Assembly (NCBI GenBank): GCA_001953115.1
Contig: LSSL01001750.1
Span: 1-45,872, forward strand
Source: Smittium mucronatum
Lineage: Eukaryota > Kickxellomycota > Harpellomycetes > Harpellales > Legeriomycetaceae
Direction: 5' to 3'
Length of the DNA: 45,872 bases
The position numbers and the translations under genes are program-made. Shown here one piece after another: positions 1 through 14,032 of the stretch. Every line of letters begins with the position of its first letter. Positions within the stretch are counted from its first letter, which is position 1. The notes under the pieces are model-generated. The model saw nothing but the letters and a program-made list of their open reading frames with translations. It searched no databases and had not been told where the DNA came from.

Positions 1-3000
1 CCTTTTTCAATCATATCAGGTTTTTAAACGTTATTTAGACATATATGAAAGCTTTATAGCTATCTGGGTATCATTTTCATTTGAAAAACATGAATATAAT
101 GTCACTTTTATTTATATAAAAAAACTCCCTACGTAACTGGCACATTATTTTGGTCAAAAATAATTTTCTGGGAGATTGAAATATATAAATATTAAGTTTA
201 TTTGTGAAATATATCACTTTTGGATTAACTTTGCTTTTATTTTATCGAAAAATTTTATTAGTCAACATTATACAAACTCTAGCAGTCCCTTTTATGCCAG
301 TTTAATTTTAAACGCTAATTTAATATATATATTTTGCGTTTCGGATCATTTATTTCACAAAAAATCTTTTACATAAGATCTCTATCTATATTATAAAATT
401 AAATTTACATATTTTTCATCAATAGGATGACAAAAAAGTTAATTTTTCCTTCGAGAAGTACTATTTGTATATTTTTACGCATTAAAGATTTTTTTTATTA
501 AAAAAATAAAATTTAATCCCCTTCATCATATTTATGTTTTATTAATAAAAAAATTAGTGAGGTAAACTATTATAAATCTATATTTATTATTATTGGGAAT
601 TAAAGAACATAAGTGTTGTAATTTTTTTTTACATGAACTAAATAATATTTCTTAAGAATTTATTTAAATCTTTTTGCAGTAAAATTTACTATAATTCTAG
701 AAAAGTGATCTTATATGCTAAAACAACTCGTATAATTTTTAAAACTAATTTGCTGACGCAAACAGTTTATCAGAATGAAAATTTTTTATTTTTGAAATAA
801 TTTGGAATAATTAAATCACATCCCCCCTTTAAAGTGGCTTTTTTTTGTACTAAATTAAAAAGTTAAAATTAATCGGGGTTTAAAAAATTTAAATAAATAT
901 CGTTCAGACTTTGAACTACCAATAATAAAAAAAATTATTTTTATTTTTTTAATAAATTCGATTATAAATAGATAAATTATACGGTGAAATTTAACTAACC
1001 CATAATTTTTTTTAGTGCCTTATTTAATTTTTATTTATAAAATTCTAATTTGCGTAGAATTTTATATGAACTAAAAATCTCAACTAAATCAAGCTTTTTA
1101 GCAAAAATCAAAGCACACTAAATTTTAATATACTACACTTTTAAATGATATTATCTAAAATTCACAAAATTAAATGATTTTATAATTTTTAAATTAAATA
1201 CTTAAAAATATTGTATCAATCCCTATTAGAAGTTTCCTTCACGATTAAATTTTGTGTATCAATATAAATTATGAATTTAAATTTAAAAGAAAAAATAAAT
1301 TATCTATTTCATAAAAATCATATAATTAATAAGCGGGTTTTTTTTCTCTTAAAATTTGTGTAGTTTGATTGAATATTGAAATATTAAAAAAAGATTTTCG
1401 AGTTTTCATCATATTGCAGACAATAAATAATAGTTTATATTGAATTTTTCAAATTAATTTCTTATTGTTAAATTGGTCAAAACATCGATGAAAATAATGA
1501 TGCTTTGAAAAAACTGACTTATAAATAAGTATGACGGGTCACTTTTAAAGTTTTTTGAACGATATTTAATATTTTTTTAATTGTTATTATTTTCAATTTC
1601 TTATATATGTGTGAAAATAAAATTTGAAAAAAAAAAATCTTTTTCATTTTTAAAATTTTAATAAAATTATAAAAATAAACATATTTTTTGATATAATTTC
1701 TTTTTTTTCAATCAAGGATTTTATAACTAAATTTTAATAAGATAATTTATGGATTTATTTTGGTTTAAAATTTTCTATAAAAATTTTCAAAATCTATTAT
1801 TTAAAAATCTTTATTTCTCAGAAATATAAAATATCCTGAAATATCTCGTAAAAATCTACAGTTATTTATTTTTGGTGGTCTTTTAAGCTATAAAAATATA
1901 TCAATTATTGTCTTTGAACACAGGATTAAATTTCTTTCTTGATTTATTTTTTATTTTATTATTTTTTTTGGAAAAACGCATAATCATAATAATCCATTTT
2001 ATTGTTGAATAAATAAACTTATTTTTTATAAAAGGGAATTTGATGTTTTTTTAACGAAAATTATTTTAAAAAATCCTCATAATATACAGAAAACAGCTAA
2101 GTTTTAATAACTAATAAACAATTTATAATAAATTTTTTATAATTATACCATATCGATTTTTTAATCACCGCAAAAATGAAAGAATACCTTATGGATTATT
2201 TCAAATCGCACGTTTAAATAATCAAGTTTCCATTTTTTTTTAGATATAGACTTTCGAATAGTGTGATTAAATTTATAACACCTAGGAAAAAATTTTATGG
2301 TATAAATAAATGATTCAATACACTTCAGTGTTTGCTAATTTAATTAAAATTTTTAACAAAAAAAAATTAATCGAAAAATCGTTTCTTAATTCCAATAAAA
2401 ACAAAAAAAATTATAATTTATTATTTAATAAGACTTTAAATAAAAATCAATATTTTAATTATTTGATAAAAGCAAATTTTACCAAACCAGACCAAAAACT
2501 CAAAATACTTCATTTAAAGGGAAAGCAAATAATCAAATTTGCCCTTAATTGAAACATTTAGTTTTTTTTTGAAAACTATTTTTTTTTTCTAAATATAAAT
2601 GGAATATGCAAGAAGTATGGGTTGTTTATTGTCTAAATATGATGGACTAGATTATAAAAAATTTATATTTCCATATATATTTTACACTTTTTATCCACTA
2701 ATTATCGATTAATTGAAGTTTATGATACAAAAAAATTATTTTTTTTCATAGAAATCATGGTTTTTTAATGCAAATTTAAAAAAGTTATAATTTTCTTAAA
2801 TAAATTATAGTTGAGGAGAAATTAATTATTATCATCCCTGTCTAAAATCGAAACTATTTAATAAATTAATATTTTATAAAGCCTGTATGAAAAATTGACA
2901 AAAAATAAAATAACGAGCTTACATTAAATAATATAATTAATAAATTTAATATATTCATTTATAAATATTTAGGTAAAGTAAAATGCAACCTCAAAAAAAA

Positions 3001-6000
3001 AATTATAGATTTTTGGTTACTATTTTTGTATAAGCTAAAAAATTGGCGTAAAAAATAACAAAATATCGAAAGCCTCTCTTTTAAAAAAATAAAATATATC
3101 TAAATCTGCTTATGAATTCGAGTAACAGAATTTTTATATGCAATAAAGAACTTTTTGAAAAAAAAATAAAGAATTTATAGGAGTCATTTCATTATTGAAA
3201 CTCTATATCATTACTTATTTTTAAAACAATTTGTATAACTGTATTTTTTACGAGAAATAAATTATTAATATATAATTATTTGGCTTTAAAGTAAAATTGA
3301 TTTAAATTTTAGGGAAAATATTAAATTTGAGAGTGTATTTATATCTCAAAAACTCGATATATAAAGTACTTTTGTAAAAAAATTCGTTAAATTAGATTTG
3401 AAAATCACTCTTTGAAAATATTAATACATAAAAAAATTTAAACAGAGGGCTAAGAAATTACCATTTAAATCTTAAATATGAGTATTCTTCTGAAAGTAAA
3501 CTTATAATTTATATAAGGTATGTTGGGTTTTTTTGAAAAATGTACATTGTTCATTTAATTCCTCATTAAGGAATTTTTTTAAAATATATAAGCTCTCATG
3601 ATTTTTTTTAACCTAAATTAATGTTTTTTTTTAGTTTTTAATAATTAAAAATAGTCTCGTTTCGTAAATATTGTAAATACGCATAAAATATAACCTTTTT
3701 TCGGCATAATATATATGAAATATCTATCCATACTCGAATAAACAAGTAATATAATTTGTAAAAAATATTATATAACGCATTTTCATATCCACCTGGAGTT
3801 TTTATAAGGGATTTTTAATAAAATCTAGAATGGTTGAAAAAATATTGAATTGATAAATAAAACAACATTGATCTAATTCAAAATTATGAACTTTAATCTT
3901 AGGCGCGAAAAATATAATTCTTGGTACAATGTTTTTTGATTTTTTAGACTATGATTTTTTGGATCTATAAAATCAAAATCTATTTTTAAAAACCTTGTAT
4001 CGATAAATCCATTTAATTTTAAAAAAATATGATCCATGGATTTTTTTTGGATTTTTCCTTGAAAATTATTAATTATTTTCAAAAAAAAATGCAGCGATCC
4101 GGCACCAGTATTAAATATTTAACTGAATTTTTAATATAATAGCAGATATTTAAAAAACAAACATAAAATAACAATTTATATTTTGTGAAATCGATATTTT
4201 TTATTCTAAATGTGGTTATCATTTTTATAAATTATATATATTTCATTTTAAACAAGGTATCAAATCAATTTAATCCAAAAAATCTTGAAAATTTCAATCC
4301 GTATCTTGATCTTTATTAAAAATAAAAATACTTTCGGGTGACTTCGGAATCAATTTTGATTTTTATTTCAAATTTTTATATGATGTTATTATAAATGCCT
4401 TTTGCTCTAGAAATAGATATAGTTAAATTTAAGGCCTTTACTTATAAAAAAAAATATTTGAAAGTATCTTATTAGTTAGGGGATATAATAAATAAATAAA
4501 AATAAAAATAAAAATGTATCTATATTTAATTATCTAAAATTATACCAACAAAGAAACTTTCAATCCAGCATTTTTATTATTAAAATAAACATTTAAATTC
4601 TAAATTATACCCATTTAACTTGAATATAGATCTATTTATATGTATTTAATATATTTAGAAAATTTTTGATTATTTAGGATAAATAGAAAATCAAAGAAAT
4701 TTATTCTTTGAATCCAATAAAGGGTGAAGATCGGGTTTTATCTAAATCCACCAAAATTAATGAGGGTATTCCAAAAAAATTTCAAAAAAATTGAAACAAT
4801 TGTTTATATCTGCCTGCAATTTATGTAATCCAGAGGATCGATTTATTTTGATATAAACTCTTATAATTTGGATCATTTAGATATTTTTCAAATATTTATA
4901 TCAAAAAATGGATATTTTTCAATATAATTCGATTAAAAAAATATACATTCTTTATTAATTAATCAATCTAAGCATAAATAATCCAAATTTTATAAATGAT
5001 TAAATATTTGTTTTTTATTCGCTCCACAAAAAAATTAGATCGCGTCCTATAATTTCCACATCTTTTGAATAAAATCTATTTTTCAAAACTATTTATTGAA
5101 TTTATTTGTAAAATTATATATATATTAAATTTTATATGAAGATATTAGGACAGTTATAAATAAAAAATTAAGATATAGCCGGCGTATTTTTTTTTAAAAA
5201 AAATCGATTAGATGTTTTTCATAAGATATAGTTGAAAAAATCTTATTTTATTTTCTCATATTAGAAATTAAAGAATACCAATCCCAAATATTAAACCATA
5301 TTAAAAACTATGAGTTAAGAAAGCTTCCAATCAATTGAAACTATCATCTGAACTCATCTATAAGGATAATAATTTATTTATGTTTTTTATTGTGATCGGA
5401 AATAAATTTTTAATATTAAAACCATCTTTATTTTGTTTTGTTTTTTTTTTGAAATTAAGTTTTAAACAAAATTTAGATTTAATAAAAATGGTTTTTAAGA
5501 TAAGTAAATCGGATATCAGACATTTAATTGATAATATATAATTTTTCTTTTACCTAAATTATGTTTTTAAAGTCAGAGTTTTTTTATTTAGCGAATAACT
5601 AAATTATATGAAAGCACTATATCGAAAAATATTCTTATAAATCAATAATTAATTTATTTTCAAAAAAAAATCTTTCAAAATATATACCTTTATACCAAAA
5701 TAAATTCATTTTTTCTATTAAAAAAATATTATATCGATATTTAAATTGCCGTTTATTTTTTTATAGTAAATTTTTTTAAAGATTAAAAGTTTTATTTAAT
5801 GGATACATCGAAAAATTAAATTTTATAATGAAAAAAAGGTGGGTATTCATGATATTTTAACTATTATTTAAGAGATTTTTATTTACGCGGCCTATGGATA
5901 AACATGATTTCTCACTTCTTGTCCAATTCCCCCTTTTCTTCTTTTTTTTTTGCTGGTTGATAATTTTTTCGGCAATTTCTTTTCCCGAATTATTAAACAT

Positions 6001-6400
6001 TCACGCCTTAGATAGTATGCTATTAGTTAGATTTGATTCGATCTTTTCTCTAAAAATTTTATATATGGATAGGTAATATAGTATATCTACACTGGGAAAT
6101 TTGGTCTTCATGTTGATAAAAAATCCAAATAAAACCTCAATAGTAACTCTATTGGATCCTCCAGATTCAACTAACGATTTTTTTATAGTAAATTTTTATA
6201 TAAGACTACATATTTTTTTAATCCTTCTAAAGAAAAGATAGATATTATGAATGCTTTCTTTTCTTATTTTACTTTCTTTTAATTCTTTTTATTAGCTAAA
6301 TATACTTTTTCCACACATCACACATCATAATTACTAATACTTTTATTGGTGTATTTTGGGATATTAGGTATATGTGACTTGTTATTTTGGGCTTTAGTTT
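1..6400. other. AT-rich gene-free desert
   Basis: The sequence is extremely A/T-rich with many homopolymer A and T runs. The longest open frames are about 60-80 codons of Lys/Asn/Phe/Ile, as expected by chance at this composition. I see no gene, RNA or intact repeat. By analogy with the decayed transposase found in the desert at 40.9-42.4 kb, this stretch is probably very old transposon debris, but no domain motif is legible here. Confidence 0.6.
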
Positions 6401-8421
6401 GATTCTATGTAATTTCATCAAATCGAAGAACGGCTAATCAATGCATAATTTACCGATAAATTTCCATTTTGGCTCGCTTAGTAGCTTTTTTCTAGATTGT
6501 ATATATATATATTTACTTATTTTTTTATTACCTTTTTATATTGGTTTTTTTTTTATAGCGTATATATTTTCTGGCATAATAATTTTTTGGTATGAAATTT
6601 TTGTTAAAAAAATCGTTTTTATTGAGAGTTTCTACTGTTAAAACTACAAGAACATTTTCGATCTTGGTGGAATATATATATTATCAGTTACTATTCCTTA
6701 TTAACTTAAAACTACCAATGAGTTATCCTAAATTGGCTCTATCGTTTTTAGGTAACCAAGATATATTATTTTTTGATATCTTTAGCTCTAATAAATCATT
6801 TAAGTTGTTTTTTCCCTGCATTTTTCTATTATCATAGGTTCAATATATCATAAAAAATTGACTTCTTTTAAAAAAGACTTCAAAGTTGATGAAAATTTAC
6901 GTATTTTTTTTAGTTCTGAGTTATATATTAGTAAATTGAGAGAGTTTCTAATTTTTACGTATTTATTAAACAGAAATTTGAGGATTTTTATTACAAATCC
7001 TGATCATATTTTACCTGTATTTGTTATCAGTTCGTTATATATTTTAAGAGATAGATTTTTTGATTGTTAATTTATATTAATTAGACTCATTTCGACGATT
7101 TTTTATCCAATTCATATGTCTCTGGTTTTATTTGGGCTTTTTTATATTTAATTATTTTTTTTTACATATTTTTGGTGTTAGTTATGAATTATTTATCGAA
7201 TGGTATTAATTTGGCAATATACCACAACTTTCACAGAAGAAGGATGCTCTCAAGTAAAACCTTTTTCTTTATTAAAAATTTTCTGTTTTCACAACTGGCA
7301 TTTTATTTAATATTTTGTTGAATATATTCCCCTGGTTTTCTTAAAACTTTATTCTGATAGAGCGAAATAGAATTCCCAGATATTTAAGACTAAAATTAGG
7401 TGATATAAATTAATTGTGAAGCTAACTATAATTCGAGGTCCTATTTTATTTTATTTTATCTTTTATTTTGATGTTTGAGGATATTTAATGGATTTTTACG
7501 GTCTCTTTTACTAAAATCTCTTCATTTTTGTTATTAATTACTAAATAAATAATAACCCGCATATGTTAAAAGTTCGAAATTTTTATTGGATGTTAGAATT
7601 CCTATAAATCTAGTTTGAATTAAGTTTAAAAGGGGTTATACTATTTATTTATAACGGTTATTATAAGAGATTAACTTGCTTAAGCCCCTGTTGTATCTAT
7701 ATTTTAATAGATATTTCTCCATTTATTATAATTATGGCCTTTTTAATGGTGCAAAAGATCTCGATTTTTTATTATTAATACTTGGCTTAATCAGATAAAT
7801 TTTCTGCAACCAATATGCAATAAAAATTAAAAAAAAAATTCTTTTCCTTGAACATAAGTTTGAGATATCAATTTGTCATTACGGTTTTGCTTCTACTGTT
7901 TTAAATTAGGAAATTTTTTGATAAGGCCTTTTTAAAAAAAAAATTTTTTATAACAAAACCTAGCTGATTTTCATTTATTAGGTATCTGATGGCATTTTTT
8001 AACCTATCTTTTATTATTTTAATTTATATCTTTGCTTCTGTATTTGATAGGGTAATTTTGTGTCTTTTATAAAAAATTTAGGGTTACCCTTTTTTATATT
8101 AAAAAAATTGGGGATCCGCAATTAATATCATTTTATTTTTGCATTTGAGGCGTAATTTAATTTTTTGAAAAATATTTTTTTTGGCTATAATTCACTTAGT
8201 TTTTTATAGAACTTAGTGGTAAAAACATCTGGCTCCGGCGATTTTTTATATAATTATTCTAAAATATATTTTAATATCTAATTTTAATCGATATATTCTT
8301 CCAGTTCATCGATTATATGTTTTTAACTGTTATTTTTAAATTTTTTACTATAAATTATTGGTTTCATTGCAAGCCTATCTATTTTTAAACAGTTTACTAT
8401 AGAAATTATATTAAATAGCTT

Positions 8422-8455
8422 GATTTTTATTTTTAAGTGATTTTTATTTTTAAGT
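8422..8455. repeat. Tandem 17-bp duplication
   Basis: The 17-mer GATTTTTATTTTTAAGT occurs twice back to back (8422-8438 and 8439-8455), followed by the start of a third copy. It lies inside LINE B and looks like replication slippage in AT-rich DNA. Confidence 0.8.
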
Positions 8456-9166
8456 GATTTTATTTATCGCTCTCATCTAATAATCAATGATATATTTTTT
8501 TCTCAATTTTTGAAGACCAAAGATATATATTTGATATAAAAAATTTTCATAAAATCTGGAGAGAGGTTATTTAATTATTCCCACCAATTTTTATTTTTAA
8601 TCCTTATAATTTTGTTTTCATAGTATTTTATCTCGGTATTTTAAAATTCTAAATTAGAATCGGCAAGTTTTTTTCTTTATCATCTGCGATAAAATTTATT
8701 CTTTTCCCCCAATGAATCAATTTTGTTGTTTTTGGATTTAATTTTACCAAAAATTATATAAAAAAATTAGCTCTAATTTTTTGTTTTTTTTATGTTGGCA
8801 TAGAGAGTCAAATTTTCGGTTTAAAATTATAGTGATCTGATTGGTAATTTTCATCCTCTAAAACATTTGAATTTAGTTTCAAAATATTTTTGTCACGGAT
8901 TTTTTATTTCGCCAATTAACTATTTTCAAAGTGGATGATTTACGATCTGAGAATTATTTAGAACCAATTTATTTTTTGAAATTCTATTAATGGAGCCATT
9001 ATAATATAAACTGTTATAGGCTCTCAATTTTTTTTTCAAGAATATTATTCATAAGTATAGAAAGTTTCTCCATTTTTCAATTCGCATATTAAAACTTTTA
9101 TACTTATAATATCCATTAATTTTTTCACTTTTTCTCTTTCTTAGTTTCTATTAATTTCTGGAAGGA

Positions 9167-9176
9167 GGGGGGGGGG
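9167..9176. repeat. Homopolymer G(10) in LINE B endonuclease
   Basis: Ten consecutive G on the plus strand (C on the element's coding strand). It sits about 930 bp upstream of the RT KSP motif, the same place as the G(11) tract of element A, so it belongs to the family rather than being a random run. Confidence 0.8.
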
Positions 9177-10276
9177 TAATATATCTCACATTTCGTTTCG
9201 ACCACAAAAATACCTCTAATAATTATATTATCTCTATCTTTGCATTAACTTATCACAAGTTTTTCATTGATTAAATTCTGTAATACCCTTGGGTATTTCA
9301 GATTTTTGGGTGAATTTATATTAAATATTTTCAATTTTTTTTATTGGGGGGTTTTAATTATTGTTATGCTGCTCAATTATTTTAAAAAAAAATGAATTAT
9401 GAACGATTTTGTAGTATAAGTTATTAATTTTTTTTCTTTATATTTAGAAAATAATACTAAATCATCCCAATAGTTAGAAAATATATATTTATTCGTCTCA
9501 TTAATTTTAATTTCCTGTAAACAAGTTATATCTGACATTTTTATAAATATGAGAATACCATTAATTTTTTTATATTTACGTAAATTATTTTATCGTTAAA
9601 TTTCTTTATTTATTTATATATTTTTATTTTCATGATTAAGGTTATTTATTGGTACTATTGGGTATTGGATACGAAAATTTATGGATTGATATACCCATAT
9701 CATTTTTTTAATCAAGTTTCTTCTGTTATTCGATTTTTCATTTCACCTTCGTTTAAGATTATGTTTGGGATTTATTTTAGGATTTTAAATCCTTTTCCCC
9801 CTCTTTAACTTTATTGGAGCTTTCTTTGTTTTTTTTTTAATTATGTCATCTTCAATTAATAGTCACACTATTTTCGATGAGTTTTTCGGGACTTTAGATA
9901 TCTGTATGACCTTCTGTATTGTAAATAAAATTTCTGATTATATTTTCTAATTATTTAAGTAAGACGTAAAAGCACTTATTTTTGTTTATTTTCTACTCCT
10001 TCCATAATTTTCCTAATACCACTGACTCTTTTAATTTAGGAAGCATATTTTGAGTCAATTCAAGATAAAATTCATGGATTGGTATTATATCTTCTACAAT
10101 AATTTCCGCAGAAAATTTTTTTTAAGGTTTTTTATTTATTTATGGCGAAATATTTTTATTCATTTCTATGTTTTTAACCGAGATTTTGCTTTTAGGTCTG
10201 ATTTTCTGAAAGAAGTTATGTTATCAGTGATACATTCTCTAATATTTAAAGCATTATTTATGTTAATATCTGTGGT

Positions 10277-10316
10277 ATTTTTATTTTTATTTTTATTTTT
10301 ATTTTTATTTTTATTA
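10277..10316. repeat. (ATTTTT)n microsatellite
   Basis: About six uninterrupted ATTTTT units lie in the decayed 5' part of LINE B. On the minus strand they would read as alternating Lys-Ile codons. Confidence 0.85.
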
Positions 10317-10539
10317 TGTTATTAAAATATTGTATTTTTTGGTTGATAGATTGATTTTTTGGGTTTTTTTTTCTTTTTCTTTTTTCCCCTAGTTTTTTCT
10401 CTGTTTCGTTTTGGGTAACTAAAACTGATATTTCCGGTGATTCCACGTTTTTCAATAGTACCATATCTGATATTCCCCTTATTATTATAGTAACACTTGT
10501 TATTGAACTATATTTAATGAATTGGTGATTTTTTCCGAA

Positions 10540-11110
10540 TTTTTTCTTTAAATATTATTTTTATCTTTTTAAGGGAAAGGTATTTGCTTTCTTATGCTTA
10601 ATTGTTATATTTTCAACAATTTCTCCGGTTTTAGATAATTTTTGGTATTCTCTGTTAGAAACACCCCATATATTCAAACGATTTTATGATGGGGTTGTTG
10701 TATTTTTATATTTCCTCATAGTATTATCTGGCTTTTAAGAGCCCAATTTTTTTATATGATAAATTATTTTAAAGTTTTTTGCTTTTTTTTAGTACCCCTT
10801 ATTTTTAAATTTGAGGAAAATAATTTTTATTCGTGCTTAAATCTCGAAAGGCGTCTTTAGATCTCGTATTCGGGTTATTGCTTTTTCGAATAATTCTTCA
10901 ATATCCCAATCAAAATCTTTAAATATGTAGCATAATTTGAAATGAGTTCCTCCAAATAAGTTTATCTTTTTTTTTTGAAAGAGAGGATCTATACCCGTTA
11001 CCATCTTAATGATTGAGACTGGCTTTAATTTTTTGAAGATATCTTTAGTTTTATCTGGAGGCTTTTTTTCCGACCTAATATAGTCTCATAACCAGGGGTA
11101 TGTTACTTTT
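10540..11110 (-). pseudogene. LINE B ORF1 (gag-like) remnant
   Basis: The minus-strand translation carries blocks matching ORF1 of element A. The first, near 10845-11045, has PPDK, then GGTHFKL, WDIEELFEKAI and TPFEI; it corresponds to PSDK, GGTTYKLG, IEDIAENIIEK and TCFEI in A. The second, near 10560-10745, has NIWGV, then SKTGEIVENI, corresponding to GVWDV and SKTGEVLDI in A. Order and spacing are the same in both. ORF1 proteins of LINEs bind element RNA in the retrotransposition particle. Several stop codons interrupt the frame, and a (TTTTTA)n tract lies just downstream. No zinc knuckle is legible in this copy. Confidence 0.7.
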
Positions 11111-11918
11111 GGATAATATTAGGCATAGTTTACATCATCAACATATACTTTAAATTTAAATTTAGAATTTTTTTTTCAAGTGAAAGTATTTATAGTATTT
11201 TTTAACTATTATGGCTTAAAAAAAAAAAAGAGGGGTCCAATCACGAGTTAAAATTGATTCTTCTGCCTGGTTCTATGGAAAACCAATTGATTTTGACCTT
11301 TGCCTAGCTGCCTTTTAATTCGTTGTTATTCGTTTTCATGTTTGAAATAATTTTATCCTTCAGTGGTTTATTAAATCTTATAAATAAGGCTTTTTGTTTT
11401 AGATCGGTATTTACCGATAAATTTTCGGCTCTATATCTATGAATTTACCATATTTACAGCTCCTGCACTATATAAATGTTTAAGAATACTTTTTTTAGTT
11501 TGATTAATATATCGAAAATATCTTTTCTAACAATACAGATCTATTAGCCTGTTGTTTATATGTAAGTTTCTTCAAAGAATTTTCCTATCGAATTTCAGTA
11601 ATTTTTTGTCCTAGCACAATCTTAATATCCATATATCATACTTTCCATTCCGTGTTAGCAAAAATTGCAATTCTGTATTGGAACATATATCCTCTTATTC
11701 CACGTGTTCGGCTTTTCAGCTGTTATTATCGCACTGCGGTAAATTAACCAGATATGACTCATGTTCTTTGGTTCGATTGGTGCTTTTTAAATATTTTTCC
11801 ATTGAAAATCAGGTCGAATCTGTGGATAAATACCTAATTTGTCCCTCTTATGATTTTTTTTTCTATTTCGCATTTTTTATAGTATTGTAAAACCTTTCTT
11901 CTCTGTAAATTGGTGAAA

Positions 11919-12191
11919 TTATTTATTGTGTGTTTTACAACTAATATGATTTGCTGAAAACATATTTTTCCGGGCAGTTTCCTTGAATAGATTTAATTCT
12001 TGGATATTGCTTAGGCTAAAGGCTATTTGTTTTTCATTTATTCTTGTCCCATAGCAACATCGTTTCTGTATCTGGCAAATTGGTGTACAGTTTCTCAAGA
12101 ACTGTCCTATAGTTCTTTTTGAGTTGGTTTTCATCCATCTATTATCAGATTTTTTCATTTTCATGCTAATTACTTTTTCCAGGTATTTCAT
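11919..12191 (-). pseudogene. LINE A C-terminal/3' remnant
   Basis: An open frame of about 90 codons (KYLEKVISMKMKK... ending KTHNK) in the direction of element A, downstream of its post-RT region. Its composition is coding-like, with a Cys/His-containing stretch (NCTPICQIQKRCCYG), but I cannot match it to a named domain. It probably belongs to the tail of ORF2. Another short open stretch (12428-12222) separates it from the recognisable part. The span 11110-11900 between elements A and B shows nothing I can identify. Confidence 0.4.
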
Positions 12192-12429
12192 ACTTTTATT
12201 AGCGATTTCATGTTATTTCCATTAAATAATACCATTTATGGATATATTAGATTTTTTTTGCACACGTTTATTAATTTTTTCTGAAAATGAGGAAACTTTA
12301 TTTATCCCTATTATTTTAGCCATTCGTGTATCAATAATAAAATCTGAATAATAGTTTTTTTCAAAGTGTTTTTTTGTTATTCCAATAAATGAAGAAGCTT
12401 CAAAGTTATTCAATTGATTTTTTTTCATT

Positions 12430-13955
12430 AATAAATTCTTAAACCCGTTTTAGGATCAACGTATTTGATTGGGCTTCGATGTTTATTAGCTCTATTTCGC
12501 CCAGATTAGGATGTGGCTCCAGTGTATTAAATGATATTTTGGGATATTGGTTGTTCCGCAGGAAGTTTTTCAGCTGTTTGCTTACGTCTTTGTAGAACCC
12601 TTTTTCGAATGGGATAATATGAGCAAAGTATCATATTTTTTGCAGTATAAATTTATTGGCTAGAAGCAATCTTCAATTAATGGATAGAATTCTTCTTTTC
12701 CAAGTTTCGATATTATTTTTAACTCTGTTTAATATGCTTGATTTGACACCATGGATATTTATTCCGGTAGATTTAAAGTTTATTCCTAAGTAATTAAAAG
12801 TGGTCGAGGTTTTTATTAGAGTAAATTTCGTTAGATTATGAAATGTGATCCCTGTTTTTTTGCATACTTTTTTCTAAATATTTATTTTTGCTTTTGATTT
12901 CCGCAAGTTTTATTAAAGGACCTTTTTTAACTTTTCCTCATGTTTGCATCTTTTATTGAAAATTAATAGATTATCGGCATAAGCCAGAGTTTGTATTGCG
13001 CGGAGGTTTATGCAAATTCCGTTTAGATTATTATTGAGAAATATTACAAGGGGTTCGATGGCTATATTATATTATAGTGTGGATATAGAGTCTCCTTTTA
13101 TTAACCCTTGGAGAATCTGAATGCATTCCGTAATATCGTTTTTTACGTTAACCTTAGTTTTCATATTATAATATTAGACTTTTAAGTTATTTATGAATTT
13201 TGATCCAATCCCTAATGATTTAAGACATGGGTATAGATAGTACAAATCAACCCTATCTTATTTTTTTTCCTGATCTAGCATGAGTAAATAACCTATTTCT
13301 TCCGTTAGGTTAGAGTTGCTATTTTCCAATAGGAAATTAAATGATAGAATATTGTCGAATATGCTTCGTCCTTTTATAAAACCGGATTGATTGATATTTA
13401 ATATTTTTCCCATTATTTTTTGGAGTCTGTTAGATAAAATTTTCTTAAATATTCTTTCGAGAGTGTTCTTTAGTGTGATTGGCTTTCAGTTTTTTAGTGA
13501 TCTTAAGTCACCCTTTTTTGGGAGAAGGTTAATCTTTGAGCCTTCTATTAGTATATTACACAAGATTAGCTCATCTGTGTTGTTACTCAGTTTATTTAGG
13601 CGTTTATTAATTAGCACTCTATATTATTTTTAAAATTCAAACAAAAGACCGTCTGACCCCGGCGATTTATTATTCTGCGAGTGATCAAAAGTCATACAAA
13701 TTCCATCCATTGATACGCTCTTGTTCGTCATTTTTATATCCTCATAACTTAACCTGCTTATTATATTGTTTATCAATATTTATTTGCTCAATTTATCAAA
13801 ATTTTCTTTAGAAAATAGAGTTTTTTAAAAGATGTGTCGTATGTTAGATATTTACAACTGGATATATTTTAATTTTCCTTCACTATCGTGCAAAGATTCC
13901 GTTTTTATATTTTTTTTCTCCTGGATTTTAGTAATCTGAAGAAGTATTTGATCGA
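12430..13955 (-). pseudogene. LINE A reverse transcriptase, copy 1 with C-terminal part
   Basis: The minus strand reads NKSPGSDGLLFEF-stop-K (13648-13668 is KSPGSDG), then LPKKGDLRSLKN, NQSGFIKGRSI, LMLDQEKK-stop-DRVD (motif A, Tyr to stop), GLIKGDS near motif B (family RQGDP), and LAYADNLLIF with YADN at 12970-12981 (motif C, family YADD). After the RT come WKRRILSIN-stop-RLLLANKF, QKI-stop-YFAHIIPFEKG at about 12597-12646, and an open stretch to about 12430. Two stops are TGA at expected Trp positions. This copy continues into the 3' part of the element but stops on its 5' side at the N gap. Confidence 0.9.
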
Positions 13956-14032
13956 NNNNNNNNNNNNNNNNNNNNNNNNNNNNNNNNNNNNNNNNNNNNN
14001 NNNNNNNNNNNNNNNNNNNNNNNNNNNNNNNN
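13956..14032. other. Assembly gap, 77 N
   Basis: A run of 77 N between the two copies of the 1438-bp repeat. It is probably not missing sequence but a false gap. Confidence 0.95.

Larger units (their letters stand above)
7080..9180 (-). pseudogene. LINE B ORF2 (endonuclease-RT) remnant
   Basis: This is the decayed pol frame of element B. Upstream lies the APE-type endonuclease remnant: a poly-C tract (poly-G on the plus strand at 9167-9176) at the position of the tract in element A's endonuclease, then an SDHY motif near 8829-8843, which in this nuclease family carries catalytic Asp and His. Reverse transcriptase follows, with KSPEPDV then TTKFYKKLSEL at about 8180-8244 (fingers region), LMFKEKNF near 7845-7870 where A has LMLDQEKK, YAGY in place of YADD at 7552-7563, and KLWYIAKLIPFDK at about 7192-7231. 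Multiple stops and the lost catalytic Asp pair make it inactive. Confidence 0.75.
6480..11110 (-). mobile_element. Decayed L1-like LINE, element B
   Basis: This is a non-LTR retrotransposon relic read right to left. The order is an ORF1 remnant (about 11110-10540), an endonuclease remnant (about 9.2-8.8 kb, including an SDH motif near 8829-8843), and a reverse transcriptase remnant. In the RT, KSPEPDV (ancestral KSPGPDG) lies at 8224-8244, the catalytic YADD position is degraded to YAGY at 7552-7563, and the post-RT motif KLWYIAKLIPFDK is at about 7192-7231. Spacing between these landmarks matches element A: poly-G to KSP is about 930 bp, and KSP to KLWY about 1025 bp. Stops and frameshifts are abundant, so it cannot encode a working protein. 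The 3' limit is uncertain; the 5' limit is set by ORF1 homology to element A. It lies directly downstream of A in the same orientation. Confidence 0.85.

Noticed and set aside
5160..5185. Possible third LINE RT motif (GCCGGCG next to poly-T, like the KSPGPDG site)
   Set aside because: None of the other landmarks (C-run, YADD, KIWY) appear at the expected distances.
5894..7070. Series of hydrophobic plus-strand frames that could look like small membrane proteins
   Set aside because: They overlap or adjoin the minus-strand LINE B and have the Phe/Leu/Ile-rich make-up expected of AT-rich antisense; no shared domain or splice structure.
12597..13300. TGA at expected Trp positions as evidence of a reassigned genetic code
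   Set aside because: CDC24 ends with TGA, host genes use TGG for Trp, and the same LINE also has TAA at Tyr positions, so this is ordinary decay.
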